A stretch of 64,000 nt of DNA, taken from Tridacna crocea. Taxonomy: Eukaryota > Mollusca > Bivalvia > Cardiida > Cardiidae. Location: positions 35,106,427 to 35,170,426 of the forward strand of contig OX031065.1 of assembly GCA_943736015.1 (NCBI GenBank), given 5' to 3'. Below, piece by piece: positions 63,799 through 64,000 of this stretch (positions within the stretch are counted from its first letter, which is position 1; the number at the start of each line of letters is the position of its first letter). Both the position numbers and the translations under genes were made by a program. The notes below the pieces were generated by a model, which was not told where the DNA came from, made no database searches, and worked only from the letters and a program-made list of their open reading frames with translations.

Positions 63799-64000
63799 GT
63801 AAGAGTTTTTAAATAACAATATGGCTTAACCTTTTCTATATGACTTATTGTTCAAAGGATGATGCGAAAGTAGGCTTTTGAAACAACGTGGAACACAAGA
63901 CAAATTTTGCAGCAAAGTAGCATTATTTTGACAATGTTGGCTACCATCTAATAAAAAATGTAATCATCAAGTCTCATTTAATCCGTTGTTTGCTGATGCT

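Overview
This is a stretch of a large, AT-rich animal nuclear genome, most likely from a bivalve mollusc or a related marine invertebrate. The genes are split by GT-AG introns. They include a phosphoethanolamine N-methyltransferase, a peptide-type class A GPCR and a nose-resistant-to-fluoxetine (NRF-6) type acyltransferase. Most of the DNA between and inside them is repeats. The taxonomic call is inference from gene types and from repeat styles I associate with bivalves (for example the 'tataccccygcaaa' / 'cctgtctgtctgt' repeat and the 'gaccatgatggtcctatatc' repeat). No marker gene fixes the species.

Layout. (1) 1-7,511: the 3' five exons of a phosphoethanolamine N-methyltransferase on the plus strand, with introns full of palindromic MITEs. 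(2) 7.5-22.5 kb: no gene found. It holds MITE clusters, a minisatellite, several families of ~150-190 bp tandem repeats, a 480-bp dispersed repeat and short palindromes. (3) 22.57-39.34 kb: a block of nested inverted repeats. A 1.2-kb segment is present twice in opposite orientation. One copy is interrupted by a 6.93-kb Polinton/Maverick-like element that starts AG, ends CT and has a 6-bp AATGAT target duplication. It carries 2.5-kb inverted arms, a coiled-coil ORF in each arm and a C2H2 zinc-finger ORF at the centre. The other copy, at 38.84 kb, is the uninterrupted site. Between them lies a separate 2.67-kb fold-back structure with 1.15-kb arms and a possible 5-bp target duplication. (4) 39.7-45.2 kb: a three-exon class A GPCR. 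(5) 45.2-56.7 kb: repeats, a possible terminal coding exon on the minus strand at 47.3 kb and degenerate ORF remnants at 52-54 kb. (6) 56.7 kb to the window end: the first seven exons of an NRF-type acyltransferase, with a broken Ty3/gypsy integrase remnant in intron 1.

The dominant feature is one family of ~230-bp elements (called family A here) with about 50 full or partial copies. It has TTAA at both ends, a CCCATTACCA-type terminal inverted repeat, and an almost perfect 32-bp-arm hairpin at the centre. A sister family (B) keeps the ends and outer hairpin but has a different body. Many copies are joined end to end through a shared TTAA. The three host genes show no functional link to each other. 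The most unusual items are the Polinton-like element with its matching empty site and oversized arms that end inside a coding sequence, and the TTAA hairpin family with its chains and hairpin-deleted derivatives.
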